Shown piece after piece: positions 23,299 through 37,600 of a stretch of 64,000 nt of DNA; within the stretch, counting starts at the first letter, position 1, and every line of letters begins with the position of its first letter. The notes below the pieces were generated by a model, which worked only from the letters and a program-made list of their open reading frames with translations, ran no database searches and was not told the DNA's origin. Location: NCBI RefSeq assembly GCF_033439725.1, contig NW_026944388.1, positions 3,596,001 to 3,660,000 of the forward strand. The letters run 5' to 3'. This DNA comes from Neurospora tetraspora. Lineage: Eukaryota > Ascomycota > Sordariomycetes > Sordariales > Sordariaceae. Made by a program: the position numbers and the translations under genes.

Positions 23299-26200
23299 CC
23301 CAATCACCAAAAGGTGGTGGGTGTGCTGCCCCATATACCCAGCCAAGCCAGCAGGCTTCGGTTCTCTAGCTTCTCTCTCAAAGTTCGGCTCTGGTGGCAG
23401 GACGATCAGCCACTTCTAGGTTGCAGTAGTCCTCCGCTCTATCGCCAAGTCGAACCTGTATTATATGACCATCTTCAAGCAAGACACGATTTGTATGCAC
23501 CAGATGAGACTGACTGATCTCTCCTTGCAAGGTCCACCGCGAAGATCTCCCGGACACTGGGACGGAAGCTAGCAATTCCCGTCCTCTTTTCGGCGGGGAC
23601 AGCAGCAGAATAAACAAGAGAACGAAACAAGCCGAGTCCCTACAACTTGGGCCTTGCTCGACTATCGTATGCTACCGAGTCTATGGCTTGTCCCATCTTC
23701 ATCTTCAACCGATTGCCCGCATCATTCTGCGAATCCCACCGGCTTGATAGTATTGTTGCAAGAGAGTCGTGGAAGCACTGGACCTGAAGGGCATCCCGGC
23801 TGCCACAGTTTCATTAACTGCTGATACCGTACCCCCATATGCCCACCTCCTCCCGACGTCCCGTCCATGCAACCAACCCCTGTTCAGGACCAGAAAAGAT
23901 AGAGATTGCGTCTTCTCGGCACGATATCCCACATCGGTTATCGTCACTCGAAAGCAGGAGCTCTTAATGAGCCGGCAGCTCGTCGAAAAATCGGGCGCAA
24001 TTTCTTAAAGCGGATGCATTCAGGTCCGTCCAGATTCGTGTCTAAGCTGGCGCGGAAGCTCTTCCTCAGATTCCCGGACGAGTGTCTCTACAACAAATGT
24101 TGAACCATTGGATCAATGGCTAGCAGCCACCGAGAATTGAGGCAGTTGAGACGGGGGACGCGGGACCGGATGCTTCTGAGACCGCCTATCACTGCCTATC
24201 ACTGAACGGCAGCTCATCAGCCAGTGAAGCATATCTTATCTCTCCGGGTGAGCGACCCGGTCACCATTCATAGGTCTCCCAAGTCAGGCCACTTGGATGG
24301 GTCCTCGGCTCCATGTTTTGCGCAGATGAGCAGATATCCATTGAAACCAGTGTTGTTGGCACTGCATTGCAGTATATACACGGCTTACACGACAGCACCA
24401 GCAGCTGCAATGGTAGGTATATCTTTGCCCAAAGACATGATGGGGCCAATGCCAGGCCAGGCTCGTCATGGAGAAGGCTGCCAATGCCGTAATGCCGAAC
24501 ATGGATCTATGCTCGAAACGAGGAGGAATAGATGGCACATGTTGCCCCACGTCTGTTGACAGCTGTGCTGCTTTACAGTTACAGATATTTTTGTTATTCT
24601 CTGCGGTCGAATGGCATGTCCTTGAGCATACTGGCGGGGTATCGTTGGGTCGGGTTGATTCCGTACGCTGGCCAGTTCACCAGCCATTGACTTGCACTTT
24701 TGGCATGAAAATGCCACTCGACCACTTTTCACTTTGTGTAGGAATTCCACACGCATGACTTGAACAGTACATACGGTACTGGCTTCGGCAATTATTGCCT
24801 TCTGAGGGCGGGTCAAGAAAAGTCTTGCAATCCGCACAGTCGCTATTACCGTCCTCGCTCGACGTAAATGGAAGCTCAACTCATGACGTGCTCTTGGATA
24901 CGGGGAGATGCATCAGATCCTGCAACCTGCCCATCCGCGAACATCCTAATCAGCTAACAATCTCCAACCAGTCGTGCGAGAGGAGGACTTGAAATCACAG
25001 GCGTGAGTCTCTAATCCAATATGTAAGGTAATGCCAACATGAGTTTCACTGGCATACATCGAAATAAGCATTGGGGGAAGGAACGGCGTCGGCAATCATG
25101 TGCTTGCTTGCTGATGATCACTGATCAGCACTCACCCAACGACAAGGCCCCACCTTCCTTCCCTAAACACAGCATCATTTCAGGCATTCTGACGACTTGA
25201 AGCTGGATGGGAAGGAGGCACTGAATGGAAGGTTCGAGGCAGCAGTGTCCATCTCCCGCTCGTTCCCATCCTCTCGAAAATTCAGTTTCCCAGGTTCCCT
25301 TGCCCCGCCAGCATCTTTTTCCATCTTCACCTTGTCGCCGTCTTCGTCTTCAATACCTTATTTCCTCCAGCCCGTCCACCCCAAGCAACAGATGATCTGT
25401 CAGCCAGCCAGTCCAACATCAACATTGGATGACGCCGCCTTGCAGACGAGACAGGGGCAACCGAAGCGAGACAGGATGAACCACCCACCCCATTTTGGTT
25501 CAACGGTGAAGTCAGGTTACTTTTACCCGGATCGTCCAGTCCTCATACATAGCCCTGGGGCTCCCGGTCGAGGGGTCTGCGGCGTAAGGCCAGGTACGCC
25601 TACCACGGCATATGGTACCTGGCCATCATCCACCATGCCGATAATGAAATGACGGGAGGCAATGTCCAAGCAAGATACCGTGGATCTGTGTCCCAGACAG
25701 GCCCCTTCCGGGGTGCAATCGAGGTGCAATGTGCAGCCTTCAGGTACGCCTTGGCCATATCTCGCAGTGCCGCATGCCAGAGGCACAGCATCCTCAGAAT
25801 GTCCTACCTGAAGCCCGAGTGTGTAGGTTGCTCTCTCTTCAGCTTTCAGTAACGCTCTCCCCTCGTCTTTTCCAACATATCTACAGTTTCATCACACGTA
25901 TACTGACCTGTGAAAACACCAACCATCCAGGCCAACCAGAGAAATCTGCCCCAACATAAAACGATAACATCATCCATCAACCACCTCGACTTCGAAATTC
26001 GTGCGCGGGTGTTGTCTAGAACAACCTGTGTAACCGTCACCGGCATGCGGGGCGGGAGACATCGGACAGGTCCCCTGTGGGACTCTGCCAAGTCTTCATG
26101 GCCTGGCTGTCATGTCACTGAATCGAGATCCTGCACGGTGAACGAGCGTGGAGCTGGCGGAACAGAAGGAGGTCTCTGAAAGTGACAACCATCCCCTCGG

Positions 26201-29200
26201 AATGACTGTCATCCCCTGTCTCGCACTGCCAGTGGTAGGCTAGTGGCCAATGAGACGACTACTCGTCCCACCGGGACGGATCAGAACTAATAGTCTGCTG
26301 CGAGGCTTCGCATTCCGGAACAGTCTGACGCCCTGACGTCTCGGATGGATCGCAGGTGCAGTTATACGCAAGACGTCCAGACCGTTGGTGAACACTCGCA
26401 AGAGTTCAATCTCCCACCACACGGCAACCTCTTTCTCTTTCGGCGGACACTTTTGTGGTTGCCTCTGCTTCATCACCGTCACAATCACACAGGACCCTCT
26501 CAAAACCAAGTGCTTCAAATATTCTCTCGAAGACAGAGGCGTTCTGATGTCTTCTCTTCATTGGGCATGTCAAGCTCTTATCCAAATCCGGTACGGATCG
26601 ACATTGAACTTCATTCTGCTCCAGGTAGGCATGTTTTATGAAAGCTCGACTTCCCCTACTTTCAAGCCATCATCCCGACCTCCTCCAGATCACATTATTG
26701 GACCCCGTAGGCTTCGTTACGTTGCGGCATTGCTCATATACCGCGACTTACAGGAGGGCTTCAGCCGTCAGACAGGAAGTCGAATTGGGTCACACGGGAA
26801 CTTCCACAACCATCAACAAAACCACCCATCGGCACATTTGGCCATGCCTCTTTTGGATCTTTTTGCATTGAGACCACCATCATCCAGGTTTCCGAATACG
26901 CCAAAAGGGGTCCAAATGATGACACCCCTCTGAGCCACTCTTTATCCTGTTGATTTCCAAAACACGGTGGCTGGCGAATGCCTCCTTTCCACCAAAGAAG
27001 CAGTGTGAGTTGGTGATTGAATGCTGACTGTTGCTTCCCTGTCTGCTGTTCTTTGGCGAAGGGTCCTTATTCCCGCCTCTTACTAATCGATGGATATACA
27101 TTTGCATGGTCAATCCCACTTACGGTACCGTTTCGGCCACGCTCAATTACGGCCACGTCTTCTCCTGGTGAGACCTAGAAAGCCAGGGTCGGGCTTAGAC
27201 ATAGCTTACCTACTCTCTTTCTTCGCAGTAGATTCGAAAGAGTCGGACCAAGGGCCAATTGACGAGCAAGAGGCTTCGTCATGGCAACAGCTTTGCGACG
27301 TCCATTGGGCCCGGCTTTCAAGGTATGCATCAATGGTCCGTGGATGGACCATGGCTTTCCTTCCTATTGCTTGAATGATAAGCAACTGATAGTGAGCCCT
27401 GCGAGCCTGTCACTAATCTGGTGCAACCGTTTTGAATCGGCATGACGGCAAGGATGTTTGAATGCCTGGGTCTGCCAGGGGTGTGTGTAACACAAGTAGG
27501 GTCTTCAACCCTGTCTTAACCTCGGATTCTCATGTGGTCAGCACGGAAATGGAGGCCATTTCGCTAACAGTTTTCTCTCCAGGTTGACGGCATGCCTGGA
27601 CCTTTTGATGGCCATTTTCACTGCTCAGAATATTCATATGTCATGAAGGATGTCCCATAAATGGTCAACAGCCAGTCCATCGTCTCCCCTCCTCTCGCTT
27701 TAACCTGAATTTCATTGCTTTTTCTCTCCCGTGCCATGCCGGCGATGCGGCGGAACCAGCTTGGTCTACCGTGACCCTTCTCTCACCGCACACAGTAAGC
27801 GCTGTGTGTTGGTGGGCAGTCATTCTGGCAATAATGTCTTGTTATGCGTTCTCTTATTGGCAATGAAACGATAACAAGAATATCTCAGCCAATCTGAACT
27901 TTCAACCCAATCTGTTGTGGTGGGATTCCTCCGGTCGTGGTAGGATTGATGGCTTCGATAGACCATCAATATCATGTCCCGCACCTCCTTTTGCTCCTCT
28001 TTATCTTTCTCTGTGCGAATCATGGAAGAAGCTGGAAAACTGAAGGCTCCACAGGGTTTCCTGCATGGGTTGTGAAATTATCACATCTGCTATGCCCTTT
28101 GAACTCTTTCTTTCATCACCTCCATCGGGAGCTTTTCCTATGTCCGAAGATCTTTGATATCGGGTTCGGTACCCGGAGAAGGTATCTTTTGACAGCGGGT
28201 GGCTTTGGTGCAACTCTTGCCTTGATTTTGCTTGGACGTGGATTTGTAACTGGCTTTCCTCCCTCATTATCACCTCCCTACCCTTTTACACACTCACTCA
28301 GCGTCGCCTGTTCTTTTCAATACCGACGGCGTCCAGTGGCAACTGTCTCATCCATGCTACCTTTTTCTGTCTGGTTTTGGTAGCACATCATTGTGTAAGA
28401 CCCCCAATTATCTGGGATGATGAAGCATCCCAATTTCAGACTACCCTGTTTCTCCCTTGATAGATGAACCCATCTGTTATGGCATCACCCTCAGTATGTT
28501 GCACAAGAAAATCAATCAATCGCGACAGGCATCTTGCTCATTGAGTTCCGTGGAAACATTAGCGTTCCACATGGCGTTATCTCAAAGCACCAAGTTCCCC
28601 TCAAGCCTTACACTTCACCACAGTACCCTATAACAGCAGTTGTTATACTTTCAACTCCGTGTTTGTTGTATTAAAAGTATCCAGATATTCCATTGCGATA
28701 CGTATTCGTAGCCGTACATGAGCGTGCCGTGCTGTGCCGCACGAGTGCTTACCGCCTGGTCTACATGTTGTCTTGTCCCGATAAATTGCATTACACCGTC
28801 GTTTCCCGGTGTCGAGGTCGCAAGATCTACCTGTTTGGTCGAAAGCAGCAAGGAGAATATAAGTGGTCAGTACTTGAGTTTACCGTTTGTTTTATTGCGT
28901 ATCGAGTGAAGGTAATAACGAGATACAGACTTCGTTGAGGCCTTGTCCCTATCACGAGTTGTGTCGCACAAGATAGCGTCGACACATTGATTGTCCACAG
29001 CTAAACAGCAGCATATTCCTCATAGCTTCTGCTTTTTTTTCATCGCTTATCCACCTTGTTTCCCAAGATTCTCATGTCAAGAAGTATCCAACCCATCGGC
29101 CCCAATTATGCACCCTTCGTCTTACCACACCATCACATCACAATCACGATCATAACGACAAACCAACATCTTGATTCACCTATCGCTTGGATGAAATATA

Positions 29201-30337
29201 ATGCTACCACAACCCACCACTCTCTTTAACACTTCGTTGTCTCTTACAGTTCCATGCGTTCCCATTTGCCTCCATCCTTCCAAGCTCAGCCAACCCACTC
29301 CATTGGCATTCTTGAGCGGGAAAAACTCCACCCTCCACCTCGACATAGCATCTTTCAGCAGAGAAAGCTCTAACGGGAAAAGTATCTAGTGCTTACCTTA
29401 CGTTGTGTTGGAACTAATCCGATAATTCAGTCGCCAACCGCCAAGCATCTTCAATCTCACTCGCCGTATGCGATCTAGGAAGAGAAGGGAGATTGATCGT
29501 CGTGTCATCAATTAGCAGCTAACACACACACATACGTGCTGCTTTCTCTCTTCTACTATCTGGAATCGCGGTAAGATCCAATCAGCCGTCATTCTGTTGA
29601 CTCAGTTACACAGACGGCAAGTAGGTACTTCATGCTCTCTAAGTTACCTCATTGAAGGCAAAAATCAACCACCGAACGGGCATTCGCGGGCTCCGAACCA
29701 GAGTCAGACCAAGATAGTTCCTGATCGTCATTTGTCGTCTACGTCTGCCCATCGACAATCGACAACACCACCACCACCACTCGCATAGTCGCATTACCGA
29801 GCGACCGATTTGAGCGAGTTCTAGAACCTCGCGCCTCGAAACCTCGAATCCGACATCAAAGTCAAAGTGGTGGACGAATAAAGCTATACCACCAAAACGT
29901 ACCAAATTCTCACGTACATCATTCTCTTTTGTTCGTCCAACAACCGTTGGCCGTAAATGGCCGGTTTATCTTCATGATATTCAGTTTGGACTTCATGATC
30001 CATTTTTCATACACTATCGATTGATCGATCCACAATATCCATTGCCAACAATGCTACGATTCATGAGCATTGAAACACCACCGTACTATAATCTCATTGT
30101 ACGAGCTAAGTTTCTTTGTCGGTGCCTATTACACCTTTGCCATGCATGCTTCCATTCACTACTTTTACTACCAAGTCTACCTACCTCGGTATTCTACCAT
30201 GTCTGTCCAGGTCTTTCCAGTTCCAAGTACGTAATTAGCAACCGCAATTTCTCATCTTCCACTCTCTTACTACCTACTTGGAATATCTGGAACATCTGGA
30301 ACCAACAGCCAGGCAGCCAGGCAGGTACAGTACAACC

Positions 30338-30832
30338 ATGAACCAACAACCACAACCACAACCCCTCCACCCTCCACCTTCCGCCCCCTCCGCTGCCTCC
30401 GCTCCCTGTCCCAATATCAATCTCCCCATAATCGGCCTCAATCGTTCTCCCCATAATCATCATCCTGCCCCAATACTCCATCCTCATCCATCATCCTGCC
30501 CCCATACGCAATCCATATCCATAGCCCCTGCTAGTGCTTATGCCTACACGCCTGATTCATGCTCACCATCTCTACAATCATCACCCCCAAACCGAACCCC
30601 GTACAATCTACAATCTACCTACAGTATGCTGCCCTACCGTCCGTGCCATCCGTACCCCCTCCCTCAAACTGTGCATTCTGTAAGAATCCCTTTGAAAATA
30701 ATGAATGTGATGAAGACGGCACAGGCTGCAGGTGATTGTGATCACGAGATTTCTTGGCTCTCTATCTACCCGGTCTACGCTGTTCAGGATTGGGTCCGTC
30801 CTCGTTGTTTTGGTGGTTCTGGTAGTTTTTGA
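30338..30832 (+). CDS. Doubtful small hypothetical protein
   Basis: A 164-codon frame from ATG 30338, which has a good ACAACC ATG context. The first 100 residues are Pro/Gln/His/Ser-rich and the rest is unremarkable. A GTAAGA donor-like site lies at 30680 and a CTGCAG acceptor-like site near 30731, so the true product might be spliced. No family is recognised; it may equally be leader or non-coding sequence. Confidence 0.2.
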   Translation: MNQQPQPQPLHPPPSAPSAASAPCPNINLPIIGLNRSPHNHHPAPILHPHPSSCPHTQSISIAPASAYAYTPDSCSPSLQSSPPNRTPYNLQSTYSMLPYRPCHPYPLPQTVHSVRIPLKIMNVMKTAQAAGDCDHEISWLSIYPVYAVQDWVRPRCFGGSGSF

Positions 30833-31618
30833 CCCCCGTGCAGTGGTTCGTCGGACGGTTCGGGAGGAGAGGTTCCATGATGGAATCCCAGTTCTCAAGT
30901 CCGATGTGTGGCTCAGTGCTGGGTACAGTATTGTGGTTTAGGGAAGGAGAGTTTGGCTGTCCGTGATCCGAATTCCGAGGTTTTGAAATGTGAATGTGAT
31001 AAGGTGAGGTAAGGTGATAACGGAATACTACTGGTGTTGATGTTGGTGTGGGTGTGTTTTGCCACAACACCATCTGTATCATCACCACTGATGTTGTGAA
31101 GTTAATGTGGTCGGTGGTGTTTTTTGCTTGAATTCATTGATGGATGGTACGCTGTAAGCTGGAATATTTCTTGTAATCAAAGATCACACTGATATGTAGA
31201 TACTCAAGTAACAGATCTCGACAGCTTCATGTTCAACTGTCATCATGTTATCATGATTTCATACCATACAGTTTATACATATACAAATTCGCTTTTAACC
31301 CACCCATCCATCCACCTATCCATCCACCCACTCATCCATCCTTTCATACCCATCCTTGCTTTCGTTACCATCATATCCAATCGCTGCTCATCATACCATC
31401 ATAAGACCTTTATATATTGACCTGCTTCATTCATCATGTTGCGACGTGCTGCTCCTACTCTTACTCCACCTCCCGACACGGCGCTGCTATGCTCTCGGGG
31501 GTGGAAAGAACGACCAACCACCTTCGGACCGCAACGACGTCGATGGAGTAGACGGCGGTGTCAGCGTCAGCGCCAGTGACAAAGAGTCGGAGTCTGATGA
31601 CTGCCGTGATGAAGCTCC

Positions 31619-34600
31619 TCACTCCAACACCTCGTTGAGCAGACCAGCTTCCTTGACAAGTCCGTGGAAGATACCACGCTTCTTAATCAGCTCCTTAGGC
31701 GTGTCAAACTCGGCCACCTCACCCTTGTCGAGCACGACGACGCGGTCGCTGTCGAGAATGGTGTTGATACGGTGCGCGACCGTGATAATAGTACGGTTGG
31801 CGAACAGGGAGCTGCGCAGCGTCTGCTGGAGCAGCGCGTCCGTCTGCACGTCCACGGCCGCCGTGGCCTCGTCGAGAACCAAGATGTTGGATGGGGTGAG
31901 CAGGGCTCGGGCCAGGGAGACCAGCTGGCGTTGACCTTGGGAGAGGTTGGATCCTGGAAGGGGGTGCAATGGTTAGTTCTCCAATCTCGACATCTGATGC
32001 AGCTATTTGGGGGGTGGGAAACGACGATGCAGCCCTCATCCATACAACCGGTACCACTAGTGTGTGCACTAAAACACACCGCAATCCTGTTCTGCATCCT
32101 TGTGGCATTGGGAGGTGCAACGCCACCAAATGCTTGATAGGGCAATCCGCCGCCACCACCCAGGACTCAAAATAGAATCGCCGGATATTGGGGCCAGGGG
32201 GTCCACAAGAACGTAGAATGGACCAGTGGTGCATTGGATGATGACCGGAGTATCGCTCGGCATAACCAGAACGAATAACCAGAGGAAGATTGGCAATGAG
32301 TAAAGGTAGATAGATAGGCAAATTGGTGAATGGGTGTAGTCGGTGAAGAATGGGATGTAGAGGAACCGTGCCGAAAACATGGGTACTGTGTAACTACAAC
32401 TGATGACGAAGGTGAAGATATCACAACGGAGGGGAGTACACGGAATCTCCGTTGTGAGTTGCACACTTGCGCGGGTCGATCATGCAGGGTACAGACTGGT
32501 GGATAGGGGTTGTCGATGAATGGAAAAGACAGAACACGAGCGGCAAAGAAAATAGCATCATGGCAGAAGCAAATGTCAAGCTCCCAACTTGAGGGCCCGC
32601 TTCGGAATGACGCGGGGAAGAAAAGAAAGCCCATGCCACTCCCGCCGCCTTCCCGCCGCCGGTGACAAACACCTGGAAAAGAACAGGAGGTGTGTCTGCA
32701 AGGCAAGATATCACCGCCATGCGACAGGATCTCATGTTACCGCAAGGATGGCGGGCAGGAAGAGGCGAAGAAAAGTTGGGTCGTGCAAGGCAAGCAGCCG
32801 CAACTTGCAACCGCCGAGATCATCGACGAGGATCGATCCACACCAACCGTGATGTGTGTGTGTGTGTGTGATAAGACGAAGAACCTCGCATTCGAAAGCC
32901 GACAAAAGCCGACCGCGCAGGAAGGAAACACAAGGGAACACGGGCTGTGCGATAGGGAAATTTCTAAGCTTACCTCCTTCGTTAATCTTGGCCTCGAGTC
33001 CACCTTCCATGGAGGCGACGTGATCCTTTAGCCGAGCATGTTCTGTACCGAGCGAGTCGGTTAGCATAATGTGCCGCAGCAGTGCCGAGCCAGATATGGC
33101 AATGTACAGTACATGTTGACCATGACTATACACACACACCACATGGTCACCGACAAGGGAAAGGGGAATGATAGTCACGATACGTACCCAATACGCTCCA
33201 GAGTTCTGTGTCATCATGGACATGACCGGGGTCAAGGTTGTCCCGAATCGTGCCTTCAAACAGAGCCGCATCTTGTGGAATGATGGCCAGGCGACGGCGC
33301 AGATCCAGCAAACCAATGCTCGACGTGTTGATTCCGTCAATGGTGATGTTGCCCGAGTCGGCCTCGATGATACGGAACAAGGCCAAAGTCAACGAAGACT
33401 TGCCAGCACCCGTCCGCCCAACAACGCCAATCTTCTCGTGCGACTTGATGTCGAGCTTGATGTTTTTAAGAACCAGGTCAAGGCCCTCACGATAACGTGC
33501 GCTGTAGTTGTTGAACTCAACCTCGCCACGAGCGGGCCAGCTTGCAGGCGGCCTGTTGCGGTGAATAATCTCCGGGGCTTCGCTGGGAATACGAGCGTAC
33601 TCGAGAACACGCTCGACCGAGACAATGTTAGTCTCTACCTCGACAGTCTGACGGACAATCCAGTTGAGCGAGGTGGTAATCGTGAAGGCGTAAGACATGG
33701 CAAGGCCCACCCATCCTGCGCTGAGCTGGGCACCATTGCTGACGGCAATGACAGATAAACCAGCGGCAGCAAGAATGACAATACCACCGATGAACTCTAA
33801 CCTCACAGCCAGCCACCTGTTGGCGCTGATGGAGGGGAAGTATGCGCGCAGATTCGCATCCACTCGCCACTCGTTCTCGAGCTCAAATCTGTCCTGTTGT
33901 CGGTATGCACGAATTGTCGAGATGCCGCCCAAAGATTCTTGGAAGTGGGCATAGATCGGACTGCGGCTCACACTGTCCAGTCTCTTGAGTTCTCGGGATG
34001 TGCGCAAGTAGTATCTCTGGATGAGGATGTACATGGCACCCAGAGGTATGATCAGACCAGCAAAAAGTGGCGTGGCAATGGAAATGAGAACAAGCGTGAA
34101 CCCAGATTTGGCGAGATTGTTGAACAGCATGTTGAACGTTCGAGCGAGTACTTCGTCCACACGGTAGATGTCACTACAGGAAGGCAAAGTCAGCATATTG
34201 CATCTTACTAGCTTGGGAGCACCGCATAATGCTCGGTACAAACCCAGCAGTCAGGTGTGACGGGCAATGAGTGGGGAAGGTTGATACTTGTATCAAGACA
34301 GATACAGCCTCGGCTGAGGTCCACCTCACACTGCATAACATCCCGTACGACATTGAGAACTGAACGGGCCGGGAAAGAAGACGAAGAAGGAAAACACTGG
34401 CTTACCTGGAGAATCGGTTCAGAATTCGGCCGGCTGGTGTGACATCGAAAAAGGACATCGGTGCCCTGAAGATTGCTGTTGCCATTCTCTCATGCAGCTT
34501 CCGAGATGCCTGATTGCGCCACGCGTGAGTATACATTCAACAGTTTCCAGTTTTGACGGGCTTACCTCGATGGAGCAGAAGATCCAGAGAACCAGAGTTT

Positions 34601-37600
34601 GCAGAACAGTAAGACCTGCCGCGCCGACGCCGAACACGAAGTAGATACCGAGATACTTGCCGACTTGGGGGTTGCCGCTGGCTTCAGTGTTCTTGTCGGA
34701 CCAGCTCTTCAACCAAATGCCACCAGCTATACGAGATGTTGTGTTAGACCTACACCTGTCAAGAGAATAATGAGGGAATGCAAAAGAGTATGGACCGCGC
34801 AGGCGCAACACGGCAAGGATGAACCGGAGCGGTCTGCGCGGACCAGAGATACTATGGGTTGTATCTTCCATCCAGAACACCGACGCGCGAAGGTATTGAA
34901 AAGGGGAGGGGGCAGCAACAGAAAGCATGACTTACCAATCTGGGCGACTTGGGCAGCAACTAGAGTAAGTAGGTAGAACGCAACGGCGCCAAGGTTGCTT
35001 GTCTTGGCATATTCGCCGTAGACTGTATCAATGATCAGCATTAGATGCTGTTAGGACCGCAAGAGAAGACATTACTTACCTGACCACTTGACCTTGCCTT
35101 GCTCAGAGTGTTCCTTCGCCTGCTTCGTCTTGCTGTTCGGAGCCTCCTCGTCGCCGAGCTTGCCTCTGGGACCCTTGAAGCTTGCAGCACTGGCACGACG
35201 CAGAGTGCCCATGCTTCCGGTTCTCCTCTTAGCAGCAGCCGACGAACTTCCGGGACCAGGCTTAATGGCCTGAAGTGTGGTGATTCCTTCTTGTGCTTCC
35301 TCAATTTCATCCTTCTCCAGGCCAGCTTCTGCCTCGATCACCGTAGAGGTCTCGCTATCGCTACCATTAGGGGAAGAGCCACTCGGTGAGCTGGAACCGG
35401 AATCGTTCTGACCGGCAGACTTGATCAGTTCGGAAACGAGACCCTTCATGGCTATGAGCTGACGATAAGTGCCCTTCTCGACAATCTCGCCGTCGCTAAT
35501 CAAGCAGATGTAATCGGACTGAACAAGGACAGGGATGGAGTTGGTGGCCAAGATTCTGGTCTTGGAGGCAAGAAGACCCTTGGGACCGAGGACATTGTTG
35601 ATGATGTGGCGTCCAACGTGGGAGTCAACGGCCGAAAGACAGTCGTCCAGCAAGTAGATGTCAGCCCTAGCATAGACAGCTCTGGCCAAAGCCACACGCG
35701 CTTTCTGACCACCGCTGAGAGAAATACCACGTTCTCCAACAACCGTCTCGTCTCCATCAGGAAGCTGAGCAAAGTCGTCAATGAGAGCGCACGCCTTGAC
35801 CGTCTTGTCGTAAAACTCTGCATCGAACCTGTAACCGAAGACAATGTTCTCCCGCACCGTGGCATTCATAATCCAAGGGTTCTGGGCGACATAGGCGACA
35901 TTTCCGTGAACCTCGACTTCACCCTTAATCTTCCACAGATCGCCCAGGATGCTTTGCAGGAACGAACTCTTGCCTGCACCAACACGGCCCACGATGCAGG
36001 ACAACTCACCCTTGTGTGCGCGGAAGTTAATATCCGTAAGAACGGTCTTGTTCTCGTGACGGTTCCATGAGAAAGTACCGTCACGGATGACAACCGTCTC
36101 TTCTCCAAGCTCCTCAGGGGGAGGCTTGACGATGATAGCGTCAGGCTGAATCTCCTCAGCGGTGAGGTAGGAGGTAAGACGACCGACAGCGACACTGGCC
36201 TCAATGATAGAGGTGATGACCATGGGAAGAACCGCAAGAGGGAAAGTGAGCAAGTTGAACAAGGCAAGACAAGGGAAGACGATGTCGGTCGTCAAAGGCC
36301 TGTCCTGGGTGAAGACAAACACAGCAAAGGTCGAGCATGAGACAAGGAAGGGTGTAGAAGACCAGGTAAAGTTGGCGACAGCCTGGCCAGCACCGATCTT
36401 GCGCAGGTTCTTGAGCTCCTGGTCGTTACGGATGTAGTTCAGCTTGTTCATGAAGGCCGTGCCCCATGCATACAGCTTGATGCTCTTCATGTTGTTGACA
36501 ATCTCGGCAATGAGACGGCTTCTGGCGTCTTTGTTCTTCATCTGCTGCTTTTGCAGGTTCTTCATGAACTTTGCGATCATGCCGTTGATGGGAATCATGA
36601 CGATCATGACTCCGATACCCGCAAGCATGGACCATCCAACAAGCTGGTAAAGAGAAAGCATGCAAAGGGTGATCTGGAACGGAGCAGACCACGCCTGCTG
36701 GGCGAATTGGGTCAAGTCCTGAAGACGCTGAGCATCGACAGCCATGTAGTTGACAATATCTCCGGTCGTCTTGCTGGCACGGCCTTCGTTCGACAGCTTA
36801 AGCGCCTTCCTGTAGATGGATGAAGTCAATCCACCCTTGATCCTCATGCCAGTCTCAAAAGTGAGCTGGAAGTACTGGTGGATCATGGTGGTCTGGAAAG
36901 TGGCAACCGCAAACATGGCGAGGGAGATGGCAGCACCCTTGATCACGGGTTGCGGCTCCTGTCCCTCACGGTACGAGTCAACAAAGCTGATCAGGAACCT
37001 AAGAAGCTGGGGCTGCGCGAAAGCCGAAAGATCGTTTCCAATCTTGAAGAAGGCAGCAAGGATGTAGGGACCGCCGTAGGCACGGAAAAGAGCGAGCCAC
37101 AGGGAGGGCTTCTTCCTGTTGTTCAACTCACGATCCCATGCCTTGGCAAACGCTCCACCGGTAGTCTTTGTGGTATCGCTCTTTGCCAGTCCCCAGAGAT
37201 CCTCCTCGGTCAGGTACTGGGCATAGCCATGCTTCATCATGGGAGTCATCCACGAGAAAGTCAGTCTGGAGAAAACGGTCGCATAATCCACCGGGCATTC
37301 CGGCTCGTCGATCAGGGCCTCATAGGCATTATCCTTCTTGGGCCACAACCACTCGACGAAAAACTCGACCACAGAGAGACCGAAGCCGATGCAGTAGGTG
37401 ATGAAGTAGGCCTCGTTCTTGACATAGATTTGCTGAGAAATGAGGGACCTGAGCTTGACTGCAAGGGCGATAAGGAGCAACAGCCAGTAGAAGAGAACGA
37501 CGCCGTTAGCATTGCGGAGGCGCGAGTGTTCGAGCCACTGGATGGCGAAGATGACGAAGAGCGAGAGAATGGTTCCGGCTGTGGTCCAAACTCTGAAATC

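Larger units (their letters stand above)
22329..31618. other. Nine-kilobase gene-poor region
   Basis: Normal base composition, so not RIP-affected, but no gene with recognisable domains or a consistent splice pattern. It has many short polypyrimidine and CCA/TCCA runs typical of fungal leaders and promoters. Open frames at 22552, 26385 and 27937 either lack a proper ATG or give low-complexity products. A non-coding transcript or a long regulatory region cannot be excluded. Confidence 0.5.

Noticed and set aside
26385-26933. 182-codon plus-strand frame
   Set aside because: Opens at a non-ATG codon, no recognisable motif and no splice context.
31490-31621. 43 open codons after the TGA of the ABC transporter
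   Set aside because: Short, TGA stop, Ser/Pro low complexity. Likely chance.
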